Assembly (NCBI GenBank): GCA_964429355.1
Contig: CAYSCH010000029.1
Coordinates: forward strand, 1-42,681
Direction of reading: 5' to 3'
From: JAAYAY01 sp964429355
GTDB lineage: Bacteria > Planctomycetota > Planctomycetia > Pirellulales > Thermoguttaceae
Length of the DNA: 42,681 bases
A model generated the notes under the pieces. It was given only the letters and a program-made list of their open reading frames with translations. It was not told where the DNA came from and did no database searches. Positions within the stretch are counted from its first letter, which is position 1. Each line of letters starts with the position of its first letter. Shown piece after piece: positions 1 to 7,672 of this stretch. Position numbers and translations under genes: made by a program.

Positions 1-2
1 CG

Positions 3-233
3 ACCGGCCGGCGCGAAGGCGGGCTGGAGATCCGGCGGCTGGTGAAGACCAAAGTCCCCAAGGTCGAGACCCACGTGTCTCCTGCCCGGTCGCCGGAGCA
101 CTTTCGTAGGCTGTTCCGCCTTGTACGTTGCTATCTGGACGATCTGGAAGCCGGGAAGTTTGTCTATCGGCCCGGGCCTGGATGCATGTTCTGCGATTTT
201 CGCGAGAGCCATTGCCGGGCGTGGTGTGGATGA
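3..233 (+). CDS. C-terminal fragment of a RecB/Cas4-like PD-(D/E)XK nuclease
   Basis: The reading frame is open from the left edge and stops with TGA at 231-233, so only about the last 76 residues are present. The fragment carries a basic KTKxPK stretch. It then has a helical segment, and ends in a cysteine cluster of the form CxxCxF...C (GCMFCDF, then HC). That cluster is typical of the C-terminal end of Fe-S-containing RecB/AddB/Cas4-family nucleases. The catalytic D/E/K residues would lie upstream, outside the window. In this family the cluster, with one further cysteine upstream, holds a 4Fe-4S centre that stabilises the nuclease fold. A GTG at 42 could be read as a start, but the in-frame codons before it continue the same protein-like sequence, so I treat the gene as truncated by the window edge. 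Strong hairpins follow directly, which fits the end of a transcript. Confidence 0.6.
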   Translation, partial: TGRREGGLEIRRLVKTKVPKVETHVSPARSPEHFRRLFRLVRCYLDDLEAGKFVYRPGPGCMFCDFRESHCRAWCG

Positions 234-238
234 ATAGC

Positions 239-258
239 GGCCCTTCGATCGAAGGGCC
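239..258. repeat. 20-bp perfect palindrome just after the nuclease stop
   Basis: The twenty bases read identically on both strands, with arms GGCCCTTCGA and TCGAAGGGCC. The palindrome begins 5 nt after the nuclease stop codon. It has no loop and no T tract, so it is a weak terminator by itself. It could be a protein-binding site or an accessory 3' hairpin ahead of the terminator at 295. Confidence 0.6.
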
Positions 259-294
259 TCGCTGGGGCGTTGGCTCACGACGACTGGTCTTGAT

Positions 295-345
295 ACGTGC
301 AGGGCTGCCGAACAGGCAGCCCTGCACGTGTGCCCTTTCTTTTAC
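295..345 (+). terminator. Strong rho-independent terminator
   Basis: A 15-bp perfect stem (295-309 pairing with 315-329) closes a five-base GAACA loop. A pyrimidine-rich, T-containing tract (ccctttctttta) follows within a few bases. It sits about 60 nt after the nuclease stop and most likely ends that transcript. Confidence 0.8.
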
Positions 346-437
346 CTATCAGCGATTGGTGGGTTGCGCGAAAGTTATTCCCCGAGAATACCCGGTTGGG
401 CAAACGTGGGTACGCAGGTTCCTCGCCGTCAGGGCGG

Positions 438-701
438 CTAGTTCCAGCCGTCGCCTTTCCTGCCGCTCTTCTTCTTCTCGGCGGGCGTGAGCTTGTCGGT
501 CATGCTCGTGACCTTCAACTTCAGCGCCAGCCTCGTGAGCAAGGCCGTCTTGTCGGTGCCTAGCTTCGCCATTGCACGGGCCTTGTGATTGTCGATAGTA
601 CTCGGGGCCAGCTTCAAGATCTTGGCCGACTCGTGGACGGTACAGCCGAGGCTGGCCAGCCGAACGATTTCCTTTTCCCGCGGTGTCAGTGCGGATGCCA
701 T
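438..701 (-). CDS. Small LuxR/GerE-type HTH regulator
   Basis: This 87-residue protein is almost entirely a LuxR-type helix-turn-helix. It opens with LTPREKEIVRL, continues through the helix pair around SAKILKLAPSTIDNH, and then has the KARAMAKLG helix. This is the usual order of the GerE DNA-binding domain. There is no receiver or ligand-binding domain in front. A basic, Lys-rich tail (KKKSGRKGD) follows the HTH. I chose the ATG at 701 because the family begins a few residues before LTPRE and a GGAG lies 9 nt upstream. The open frame extends further upstream but that sequence is not protein-like. Stand-alone LuxR HTH proteins of this size are common in Planctomycetes. Targets cannot be told from the sequence. 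The gene is convergent with the nuclease fragment, with the 295-345 terminator between them. Confidence 0.8.
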   Translation of the reverse strand: MASALTPREKEIVRLASLGCTVHESAKILKLAPSTIDNHKARAMAKLGTDKTALLTRLALKLKVTSMTDKLTPAEKKKSGRKGDGWN

Positions 702-1363
702 AGCGTTCGCTCCATGTACGAAATACGTGAGGTGAAGTGCCAACGGGGATATTATGCATGCCGGATCATGGGATAACAAGCATGCAGGCCTGTTGTTACC
801 AACGGCAGCAAAAAGCATGGTGGCCGGAAGTGCAGAAGGTGGAATGTGCCACAAGAGCGTCGATCCGACGGGTTCTCCAGTCATGGTCACCAGCGAATCC
901 CGCACTGCCTGCTTCTGAAGCTTCATCCGCTCACAACCCGGCGGCGCTGCTTCTTGCCGGTGCGGCAGGATGTGTCGAAGAGATCCAGCACCCTGGTTGG
1001 CAACACGGCCTCCTGTAATCAAAGGAGGAACGTCTTGCATGCAGACCGGTTGCGGTAGTTCGGCTTCTTTTCCAGTTTCCGTATCTTGCAAGGGTATATG
1101 CGTCAGGCCACTCTACAGCCATGGTGGCCGACGAGAGCGGTCGCCGGGCCAAATGCGAATTCGGCCACCGCGCGCATGACGGGAGCGATTCAGTGGCCCG
1201 CCGCGAGATGCTCCGGCTGCCGACAATTGGTTGCTGACTCATCCAGTTCGGCAGGGGGTGAAGTTTCTCGCCGCCCTGTCGATCGATAAACCGTCTCCTC
1301 CAATCAATGGGCAGATACGATTTCGGTATCGGTTGCTCGACCCTGGCTGTCTCCTGCAATCGG
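702..1363. other. Gene-free interval of about 660 bases
   Basis: I see no recognisable protein in any frame here. Several open frames exist, but they overlap one another and have the arginine-, proline- and serine-rich look of non-coding GC-rich DNA. The promoter of the LuxR-type gene should lie near 702-760. The rest separates it from the 3' end of the beta-helix gene. Confidence 0.5.
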
Positions 1364-3286
1364 TTATCGCTTTTGGCTCTTTTGTGCCCCAGACTGGAGG
1401 TTGGACGACTTTACACCCGACGACTCTTTGCTCACTTCGAATGAACACCCAGCTTCGGTCACAGGTTTCCTCTCGAAATCGGTGAACACTACAACGCCTC
1501 GACCCGGCCGGTCGAGCCCGTCAATGATTGACAACGCGATTGGTTGGGGATCGTCTGTGCCCCAGTAGTTACCTTGGCACTGAAAATCTTGCTCGGTATT
1601 GACTTCGATAGTGGCAGTCCTGTTTCCGACGATGTTAGAGGATTTCATGGTGAAGTTGGTTTTGTAGAGATTGGAACGAACGCCTACGCTGTTTCCAACT
1701 ATATTGCATGAGGTCACGATCACATCACCACAGTAAGTCAGATTGAGTCCGACGCCTCCATTGGTGGAGACCGTGCATTGCTCCAGCCCTACCTTGCTGA
1801 GGTAAAATGTGATCCCATCAGATAAGTTATTGCTAATCATGCAATTCGTGAGCCCGTTTCGGCCCTTCGTGTCGTCTCTCTTGGTCGCTACGCCGACTTT
1901 GTTTTGGGCAAGCACGCAGTCGACTATTTGCGCATTCACGTCCTCACCCAACTCCAAGCCGGTATTGGCCCCGCGAATGTCAAATCGCTCAATTACGTGC
2001 TCTGCTCCTTTTTCGAGCCTTATCTTGTCCCACGGAGCGGCGACAGCCGGGCGAAACCTCACAAACTCGCCGTTGTCGCCATAGGCAGCTAGCTTACCTG
2101 TAGCAATCAAGGCCGCACCTGGTGCCGCCAGAATGGTTGTGCCGCGCTCGATGTACAAGGCGCCTTGTTGCGCAACGGTCACTCGTCCAACCAATTCATA
2201 TGGCCCGTTATCGCGAGGAAGACGAAGTTCTGTGTCGATGGTCGCGGGGATGGTGTTCCGCGGACGTTGCGCACCACGGCGTCCAGAGTCAGAGGACTTC
2301 GGTTGCGAATCGGTTGGTTTTGACAGCGGGACAACCCCGGTGATCTCCTCCAAACGCTTCCTGACTTTGGCTTTCGTGAGCCCGGTGTCTAGATTCGTCT
2401 CGGCTTGTAGGTACCAGTGCCCTGCGTGTGCACGCATAGCGTCTTTAGCTTCGCCGGTATATTCTCCCGCAAGGTCCCACCATCCGTCACCCAATGCAAT
2501 CTTAGCCTCCGTCGAATCCGTGCCCTCCAGTTCCTTTATCGCAAGTGCCTTGAGAGCTGGGTCATCTCCCAGGGCCAGCATAGGAATACCTTTCTCCCAC
2601 TCTCCCTTCATGAAGCAGTACCACTTCCCCACAGCTGAAGTGCACTTCGGATCAACTGGGTTGTCTCGAAGCACGGAGAACGCCTCCTTGATCTCGCTGT
2701 ACCGGCTCGCCAGGTCTGTTGCCCGTTTTGCATGATCAGCAATTTGCCTTCGGAGTGTGTAGTCACGTGCTCGGGAAGCTGCACCTATCGCGATCTTGAC
2801 GAGGCTGTCGGCCGTATCGTAGTCGTCGACACGTGTAGCTTCGTCAATCAATGGTAGTGTTTGTTCCGCGAGTATCTTGAACTGAACTGGCAACTTGGCA
2901 GCGCCATCGACCTCTTGAACGGTCTCAAGCCGCATACGCAACCCATCCATGTCGAAGGTCTCGACCAGTGCGTCCACTGCGCGAAGAGCGGTCTCGGCAT
3001 CCCCATTAGAACCAGCCACTTTTCTGGCTGCATTAAGCAACACGAAGTATTCCGCCAAATTCCCCTTGGACCTTCCGGCTTGCTCTAGAAGCTCTTTCGC
3101 AAAAGCAACGTTCTCGGTAGGTGTCTTGGCCTGTTCGTATCGGGCGCCGTAAACCTCCCGCATCAACTGTTGCGCTGCCGCCAACGCGGCGCCTTCTGGC
3201 GGCGCAGTATCGCCCGCCAATGCATGCCCATGCACAATAACTGCGAAGACCAGAAACTTCCAGACTTGCCGATAGCAAATGCGCAT
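1364..3286 (-). CDS. Exported protein with helical N-terminal half and parallel beta-helix C-terminal half
   Basis: The 640-residue protein starts with a signal peptide: a short basic start, the hydrophobic run FLVFAVIVHGHALA, and a likely cleavage near LAG-DTA. Residues about 30-320 are alpha-helical, with planctomycete-style repeats (KELLEQAG, WYLQAE). A low-complexity linker rich in Ser, Lys and Arg follows. From about 350 the sequence is a right-handed beta-helix with regularly spaced short strands and Asn/Gly turns (NTGLELGEDVNAQIVDC, SNNLSDGI, GNSVGVRSN, QGNYWG). This is the fold of pectate-lyase-like and NosD-like proteins. No catalytic residues can be assigned, so an adhesive or carbohydrate-binding role is as likely as an enzymatic one. 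It is the last gene of the leftward Hsp70-FHA set, 166 bp after the FHA gene. It would act in the periplasm or at the surface. Confidence 0.75.
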   Translation of the reverse strand: MRICYRQVWKFLVFAVIVHGHALAGDTAPPEGAALAAAQQLMREVYGARYEQAKTPTENVAFAKELLEQAGRSKGNLAEYFVLLNAARKVAGSNGDAETALRAVDALVETFDMDGLRMRLETVQEVDGAAKLPVQFKILAEQTLPLIDEATRVDDYDTADSLVKIAIGAASRARDYTLRRQIADHAKRATDLASRYSEIKEAFSVLRDNPVDPKCTSAVGKWYCFMKGEWEKGIPMLALGDDPALKALAIKELEGTDSTEAKIALGDGWWDLAGEYTGEAKDAMRAHAGHWYLQAETNLDTGLTKAKVRKRLEEITGVVPLSKPTDSQPKSSDSGRRGAQRPRNTIPATIDTELRLPRDNGPYELVGRVTVAQQGALYIERGTTILAAPGAALIATGKLAAYGDNGEFVRFRPAVAAPWDKIRLEKGAEHVIERFDIRGANTGLELGEDVNAQIVDCVLAQNKVGVATKRDDTKGRNGLTNCMISNNLSDGITFYLSKVGLEQCTVSTNGGVGLNLTYCGDVIVTSCNIVGNSVGVRSNLYKTNFTMKSSNIVGNRTATIEVNTEQDFQCQGNYWGTDDPQPIALSIIDGLDRPGRGVVVFTDFERKPVTEAGCSFEVSKESSGVKSSNLQSGAQKSQKR

Positions 3287-3452
3287 CTCCCTCTCCTATC
3301 ACGTATCGCACTTCACTGCTAATATGGGCTGCCGCGGTAGCCGAAACAACCTCTAACCGTCCGCTAGATTCTCGTCGTTCTCGTAGCTTTCCTTGTGCGC
3401 CCAAAAGATCGACCGGACATGCGATGCAAATGTACCGCATTTCCCGCGAGAT

Positions 3453-3827
3453 CTACGACTGTTGCTCTTGTTCGTTCTTCTTCGCAGCCTCCTCCAACAG
3501 CTCCGTCATAACCACTTGAGTCGTAGGTATTTCCGTGGCAGGCGATGAGGGGATCGCCTGGAAAAGAATACTCGGTCCGGACGGTGTAAGATGGATCATG
3601 TCGCCAGATTCGAGCCAACTTTTCCTGGATGGTTTATCATTGCCCCTCTTAATCGCCCAGTCCCCCTGGCTTTCCAGAAGCCACCGTCCGGCGACGTTCG
3701 TGATCTTTGCATGCTGCGGCGCCAAGCCTCGCAGTCGGACCTGACAGTCCGGCGACTCACCGATAAGGATTTGATTTCGCTCAATTATGACATCGTCACC
3801 ATTTGGCAGCCGAAGTATTGCGCGCAT
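3453..3827 (-). CDS. FHA-domain protein
   Basis: The 124-residue protein is essentially one forkhead-associated domain with an acidic/glutamine-rich tail. Recognisable elements are the strand I-L-I-G-E-S-P-D-C (the GR-S core of FHA, here G-E-S), Q-H-A-K-I (the S-x-x-H region) and the later strand WLESGDMIHL. FHA domains bind phosphothreonine peptides. The usual arginine after the first glycine is replaced by Glu here (IGESPD rather than GRxxxxD), so phosphopeptide binding may be weakened. It lies 19 nt downstream of the Hsp70-like gene and is probably in the same transcript. No Ser/Thr kinase is visible in the window to supply a phosphorylated partner. The tail (EEAAKKNEQEQQ) is charged and likely disordered. 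Confidence 0.8.
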   Translation of the reverse strand: MRAILRLPNGDDVIIERNQILIGESPDCQVRLRGLAPQHAKITNVAGRWLLESQGDWAIKRGNDKPSRKSWLESGDMIHLTPSGPSILFQAIPSSPATEIPTTQVVMTELLEEAAKKNEQEQQS

Positions 3828-3846
3828 GACATGCCTCTTGTGTTTC

Positions 3847-5388
3847 TCAGTTCAGCTTGAGCGGCCCCTTCCCTTGACTACGCATTTCATACCATTCTTG
3901 GCGCAGTGCTTCACTAAGCCCTGATGACCTTTCGAGCGTAACTCCCGCTGCACGTCCCGTACGTGGTAGGCTCGCTCGAACCTTCAATCGACCATTCTGT
4001 TCGTAGCTGAAACTCACATCTACTTCGGTTCCGGCAGGTAGGCCCGGGGGAAGTTGTCTGAGAGCACACGTCCCAATCAGAGTAGCATTCTGCCCGGCAT
4101 CGTCACCACCTTCGACTATCCTGACAGCGACCGAATCTTGGTTATCGCGGCGTGTCTGGAACTTCTTGGTCCTTGTCAACGGCAACGGCGTATTTCGAGG
4201 AATCATCACGCGGCGCCTTGGACGTCCCGTCGTCGGATCGACGCCGAGAACTCCCAAATCATGCGAGTTCACGTTTCTCACGATGACAGATTGTTCGAAA
4301 AGCGGCCCGAATTCCATCAACAGTCCGGCATAGAGGGCTGCGCCGTGGGCAACCGCCTCGTCAGGCGATAACGTGGTGTCCGGAATCTTGCCCGACTCCT
4401 CTTCCAGCATTCTCTTGACCATTGGCATACGCGTCGCGCCGCCGACGAGGAGCACACGCGTGATATCCGGCCACTGAAGTCCTCCTTCCCGGAGCACGTT
4501 GCGTACGGTCAACCGGGTGCGTTCCAGCAAGTCTGAGGTAATCTTCTCAAACATCATTCGGGATATTGGGATGCGTACCCCATGCCCCGAGTGTTCAAAG
4601 ACAATTCGTGTTTCATCGCGCGCCGTCAAAGCATGCTTCGTCTCGTCTGCCGAGAGCATTAGCCGTTGAATCGCTCCAGGGTGATCTTTCGGATCGAATC
4701 GGAACTCTGACTGAAACGCGTCGGCAGCAAAATCCGCAAGACGGCGACTCCAGTCGAGTCCTCCAAGATAGACGTCGCCGTCCGTCGCCAAGGCCGTATA
4801 GCTGTTACTCTTGATATCCATCAAAGTCACGTCGAAAGTACCACCACCCAGGTCATAAACCAGTATCTTCTCTGGCTCCTTCGTCACACCGTGTCCTGTT
4901 AGGAAGCCTTGCTGCATTCCGAAGGCAATCGCGGCGGCAGTCGGCTCATTGATGATGTCGATGACTTCCAGCCCCGCAAGGTGACCAGCATCTTGGGTTG
5001 CCTTGCGTCGAGGTTCGTTGAAATAGGCCGGAACGGTAATAATCACTTTCCGAAATGGACCGACCTTCGCCTCGGCATCCCTCTTAAGCTTTTCGAGAAC
5101 GAACGACTCAATGACTTCCGGCGGAATCTGCTGACCATTGATTGGTTTGGAGAAAGTCGAGTAGCCGATCTCTCGCTTCGCGAACTCGGCAATACATTCG
5201 GGCTCCAGGCAGGCAGCCTTAACCGCTTCTCTGCCGACAACAACGGACAATGTGTCAAAGAATACGACGCTGGGTGTCGTCGCATCCCCCTCGGAGTTCT
5301 GGATCGTCTTCGGACGCCCAGTTGAATCGAGGACAGCAATCACCGAATTCGTGGTTCCGAGATCGATTCCAACTGCAAGCTCCGACAT
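3847..5388 (-). CDS. Short Hsp70/DnaK-like chaperone ATPase
   Basis: All nucleotide-binding signatures of Hsp70 are present: GIDLGTTNSV near the start (phosphate 1), VPAYFNEPRRKAT and INEPTAAAIAFG, YDLGGGTFDVTLMD (phosphate 2), and VLLVGGATRMP (adenosine). The protein is 513 residues, against about 610-640 for DnaK. The beta-sandwich substrate domain is compact and the C-terminal helical lid is essentially missing, so it is a lidless Hsp70-like protein. I chose the ATG at 5388 because MSELAVGIDLGTT is the canonical N-terminus. The longer open frame upstream runs over the shared promoter. It is divergent from the J-like gene at 5534 and followed closely by an FHA gene. The context suggests a specialised chaperone, perhaps for cell-surface or signalling proteins, rather than the housekeeping DnaK. 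Confidence 0.9.
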   Translation of the reverse strand: MSELAVGIDLGTTNSVIAVLDSTGRPKTIQNSEGDATTPSVVFFDTLSVVVGREAVKAACLEPECIAEFAKREIGYSTFSKPINGQQIPPEVIESFVLEKLKRDAEAKVGPFRKVIITVPAYFNEPRRKATQDAGHLAGLEVIDIINEPTAAAIAFGMQQGFLTGHGVTKEPEKILVYDLGGGTFDVTLMDIKSNSYTALATDGDVYLGGLDWSRRLADFAADAFQSEFRFDPKDHPGAIQRLMLSADETKHALTARDETRIVFEHSGHGVRIPISRMMFEKITSDLLERTRLTVRNVLREGGLQWPDITRVLLVGGATRMPMVKRMLEEESGKIPDTTLSPDEAVAHGAALYAGLLMEFGPLFEQSVIVRNVNSHDLGVLGVDPTTGRPRRRVMIPRNTPLPLTRTKKFQTRRDNQDSVAVRIVEGGDDAGQNATLIGTCALRQLPPGLPAGTEVDVSFSYEQNGRLKVRASLPRTGRAAGVTLERSSGLSEALRQEWYEMRSQGKGPLKLN

Positions 5389-5443
5389 GCCGTGAGCCTC
5401 TGCGAGTTTCGATAACCTGCCCATTGCATTCGGTACGACGGGC

Positions 5444-5493
5444 GTGCAACTGAACCGCCAAGGCATTATAATGGTCCTTTGTACTGCACGCAA
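5444..5493. promoter_or_regulatory. Candidate bidirectional promoter between the Hsp70-like and J-like genes
   Basis: ATTATAAT at 5465-5472 is self-complementary and gives a perfect TATAAT on each strand, 5467-5472 on plus and 5465-5470 on minus. At 17-bp spacing the minus strand has a TTGCGT-like -35 at 5488-5493. The plus strand has a poor -35 (GTGCAA at 5444-5449). Leader lengths would be about 55 nt to the J-like start and about 70 nt to the Hsp70 start. No CIRCE-like inverted repeat is visible. Confidence 0.5.
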
Positions 5494-5533
5494 CTCCTTC
5501 GGCAAACGATAGTTGTGTCATGAAAGGACAGCC

Positions 5534-7027
5534 GTGACTGAGCATTTTGATCCCTACCATAAGTGGCTCGGAATTCCGCCTCACGAACAGCCGCCGAATC
5601 ACTACCGTTTGCTTGGTATCGAACTTTTTGAGTGCGATCCGGAGGTGATCGACGCCGCAGTCAGCCGACAGATGGCCTACCTGCGAACGTGTGCGACAGG
5701 GCCCCATGTTGCTCTGTCCCAGACGATTCTGAACGATATTGCGGCCGCTAGTCTCTGTTTGTTGGACCCAGAGAAGAAGGGTGCATACGATGCCAAGCTT
5801 CGCAGCCAACAGCTCGACGCCGGTCTCCGCGCAGCGGTGGCCACATGCGGCCTAAGCTCAGACGAGGGGGCTACGGCATCAATCCATAGAGCGGAAACTC
5901 CACGTGTATCTGATTTGAATCGCGAGCATCCGAAGCGTCACACTCTGCCAGGAAGGCTCCCTTGCGCCGTCTATGCCGCTCTCGGAACAGCCGCTCTGGC
6001 GATCGTGCTTCTGTGGTCCTTCTCGGTGTCTCGGTCGGGATTGGATGAACCGGTCGGACCCGTTCGAGAAGAGGGACAGAAGACGAGTTCGGGTTACGTG
6101 GCTGACGTTGATTCATCAGTAGTGTCGGATTCATCGGCAGCTACCACACTTGCCAACACTCATCCTCAGCATCAGCCTGAGGAAGTGACTCTTTCTGCGA
6201 AACACGTGGAGCAGTCACCTCCGGCGCCCTTGGTAAATGATTCCACGGTTGATGAAAGTAGAGAATACCATTTGCCGAAAAGCGACGGGCAACTGGACGG
6301 CCAGTCGAATTTGCAGATCGTCCCGATAGTCCCTTCTCTGTCGCCTGATATCGAGAGCCAGTTGAAGAAACGGGTTAATGAAGCAACGACAGCCAAAGAA
6401 TACGAAGACATTGCACGTGATTCTCTCCGCTGGGTCGATCAGGCAATTGTCGCAAATGATGCCGACACTGTGAGGAAGCTCGCGACGTTGGCCCTTCGCG
6501 CCGCCCGGGAATGCGACAACGGAGCTGAGCTCAACAGGATGGCCACGCTGCGCTATCTCGAGGTCAATGATCGCTTGACCGGAGAAGTAATTGAGGCGGC
6601 GACGAACAGGTTGGCGGTAGCCCCGTTCGATGCCCCAACGGCGAAACAGTATCAAGAGGCTTCGGCCAAGTCCGACCTACACCCACGTCAGCGTGAACTC
6701 GTCATCTCGGCGACAACGGTGCTGGACGAGCCGGAAGCAATACTGCCGAGTGTTGCAGGGACGGGGATTCGCGTGCGCGCTGGACAGCGAGTCGTCATCC
6801 GAGCCACCGGGAAGGTCGTCATTGGACCATTTGCAGACCACGTTTGCGGCCCAGAACGGATGGTCATCGCGATCGGAGAGGCCGGCAAGTCGGCGTTACA
6901 GCGAGTGTCCGGTGGCAAGTCGGTAGACTTCCAAGCATCGCACGACGGCGAACTGTTCCTGGGCGTCTATGACACCTCGCCGCGCGACAACTCGGGTGAG
7001 CTGCGCGTGGTCGTCGAAGTGCGGTAG
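5534..7027 (+). CDS. J-like, single-span membrane protein with LecA-like C-terminal domain
   Basis: The 497-residue protein begins with a planctomycete J-like module (PYHKWLGIPPHEQPPNHYRLLG... LLDPEKKGAYDAKL, residues about 5-95). It resembles the helices of a DnaJ J-domain but lacks the HPD tripeptide. A hydrophobic span (VYAALGTAALAIVLLWSF, about 147-164) puts the long C-terminal part outside the cytoplasm. That part has a Ser/Thr/Glu-rich linker, a helical region, and a terminal beta domain with GTGIRVRAGQRVVIRATGK, FLGVYD and DNSGELRVVVEV. The terminal domain resembles galactose-binding LecA-type folds. I chose GTG at 5534 because AAAGGA lies 6 nt upstream and the family starts with TEHFDPYHKW. 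It is divergent from the Hsp70-like gene, so the pair may work across the membrane. Without HPD, classical stimulation of Hsp70 ATPase is not expected. Confidence 0.8.
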   Translation: MTEHFDPYHKWLGIPPHEQPPNHYRLLGIELFECDPEVIDAAVSRQMAYLRTCATGPHVALSQTILNDIAAASLCLLDPEKKGAYDAKLRSQQLDAGLRAAVATCGLSSDEGATASIHRAETPRVSDLNREHPKRHTLPGRLPCAVYAALGTAALAIVLLWSFSVSRSGLDEPVGPVREEGQKTSSGYVADVDSSVVSDSSAATTLANTHPQHQPEEVTLSAKHVEQSPPAPLVNDSTVDESREYHLPKSDGQLDGQSNLQIVPIVPSLSPDIESQLKKRVNEATTAKEYEDIARDSLRWVDQAIVANDADTVRKLATLALRAARECDNGAELNRMATLRYLEVNDRLTGEVIEAATNRLAVAPFDAPTAKQYQEASAKSDLHPRQRELVISATTVLDEPEAILPSVAGTGIRVRAGQRVVIRATGKVVIGPFADHVCGPERMVIAIGEAGKSALQRVSGGKSVDFQASHDGELFLGVYDTSPRDNSGELRVVVEVR

Positions 7028-7121
7028 GCGATCCCGGGGACACACCGAAGGTACGGTGGCTTGCGTGACAGGCGTCGGGCGGTCGGGCCACAACCTTTGG
7101 GCAGCACCGGCCGGACCAGAG

Positions 7122-7566
7122 CTAGGCGGCGGACGCACACAGCGAGCCGCCAATGCGACGTGGAAGCCAGCGGTATTCGTTCTCCTGCCACAGCAGGGCC
7201 CAATCATCCTCCGAATCCTCGGGCGCATCCCAACTCGTCTCCCCCCCAGGCCTGCTCTTCGACCGTGTAGCCCTCGACGGCCACCACGTGGACCAGCACA
7301 GTCCAGGAGACCGGCAGGTCGTCGGCATCCTTGGCGACAACGGTCACCGCGGTCATGCCGTCTTGGGTGGAGCCTGGCGGAAGCGGGACCGTGCGTTTGT
7401 GAGAGAGTGCCGGACGTGCGTCCAGGCGGCTGTGGGGACGCGTCACGACTGCGGCCGAGGGAGCATGGGACCATTTGAGGAAGAACTGCTGCTCGAAGAA
7501 ATCGGGCGTCTGACCCTCCTTGGCCAGACGCCCGGTGTCGGGGATAATTCTCGATCCGGCGGTCAA
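7122..7566 (-). pseudogene. Small ORF split by a frameshift at a G7 run
   Basis: Two minus-strand frames make one coherent protein if one G is removed from the run of seven at about 7245-7251. The upstream part (from about 7566, possibly a TTG start) includes QTPDFFEQQFFLKW and DDLPVSWTVLVHVVAVEGYTVEEQ. The downstream part in the other frame reads SWDAPEDSEDDWALLWQENEYRWLP and ends at 7122. Without the correction, the first frame runs into an early stop after a glycine-rich nonsense tail. The break may be a sequencing error, a real mutation or programmed slippage, and the sequence alone cannot decide. I do not recognise the family. The combined product would be about 148 residues, acidic at the C-terminus and rich in Trp. 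It is the last gene after the RT, on the same strand and about 107 nt downstream. Its start is uncertain because no ATG precedes it in frame. Confidence 0.45.
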
Positions 7567-7672
7567 CTCACCGCCAGAGCGAGTGCCGTCCCGCCTGCGA
7601 CGGAAACGGCGTCTGGGGGACGTGCGGAGCGCGTCGCAATTCTCTTCGGAAACATCAGTAGGATAAGTAGTC

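Noticed and set aside
931..1359. 142-residue minus-strand ORF and overlapping plus-strand ORFs
   Set aside because: Arg/Pro/Ser-rich translations with no motifs, several overlapping frames, no ribosome site. Typical of GC-rich non-coding DNA.
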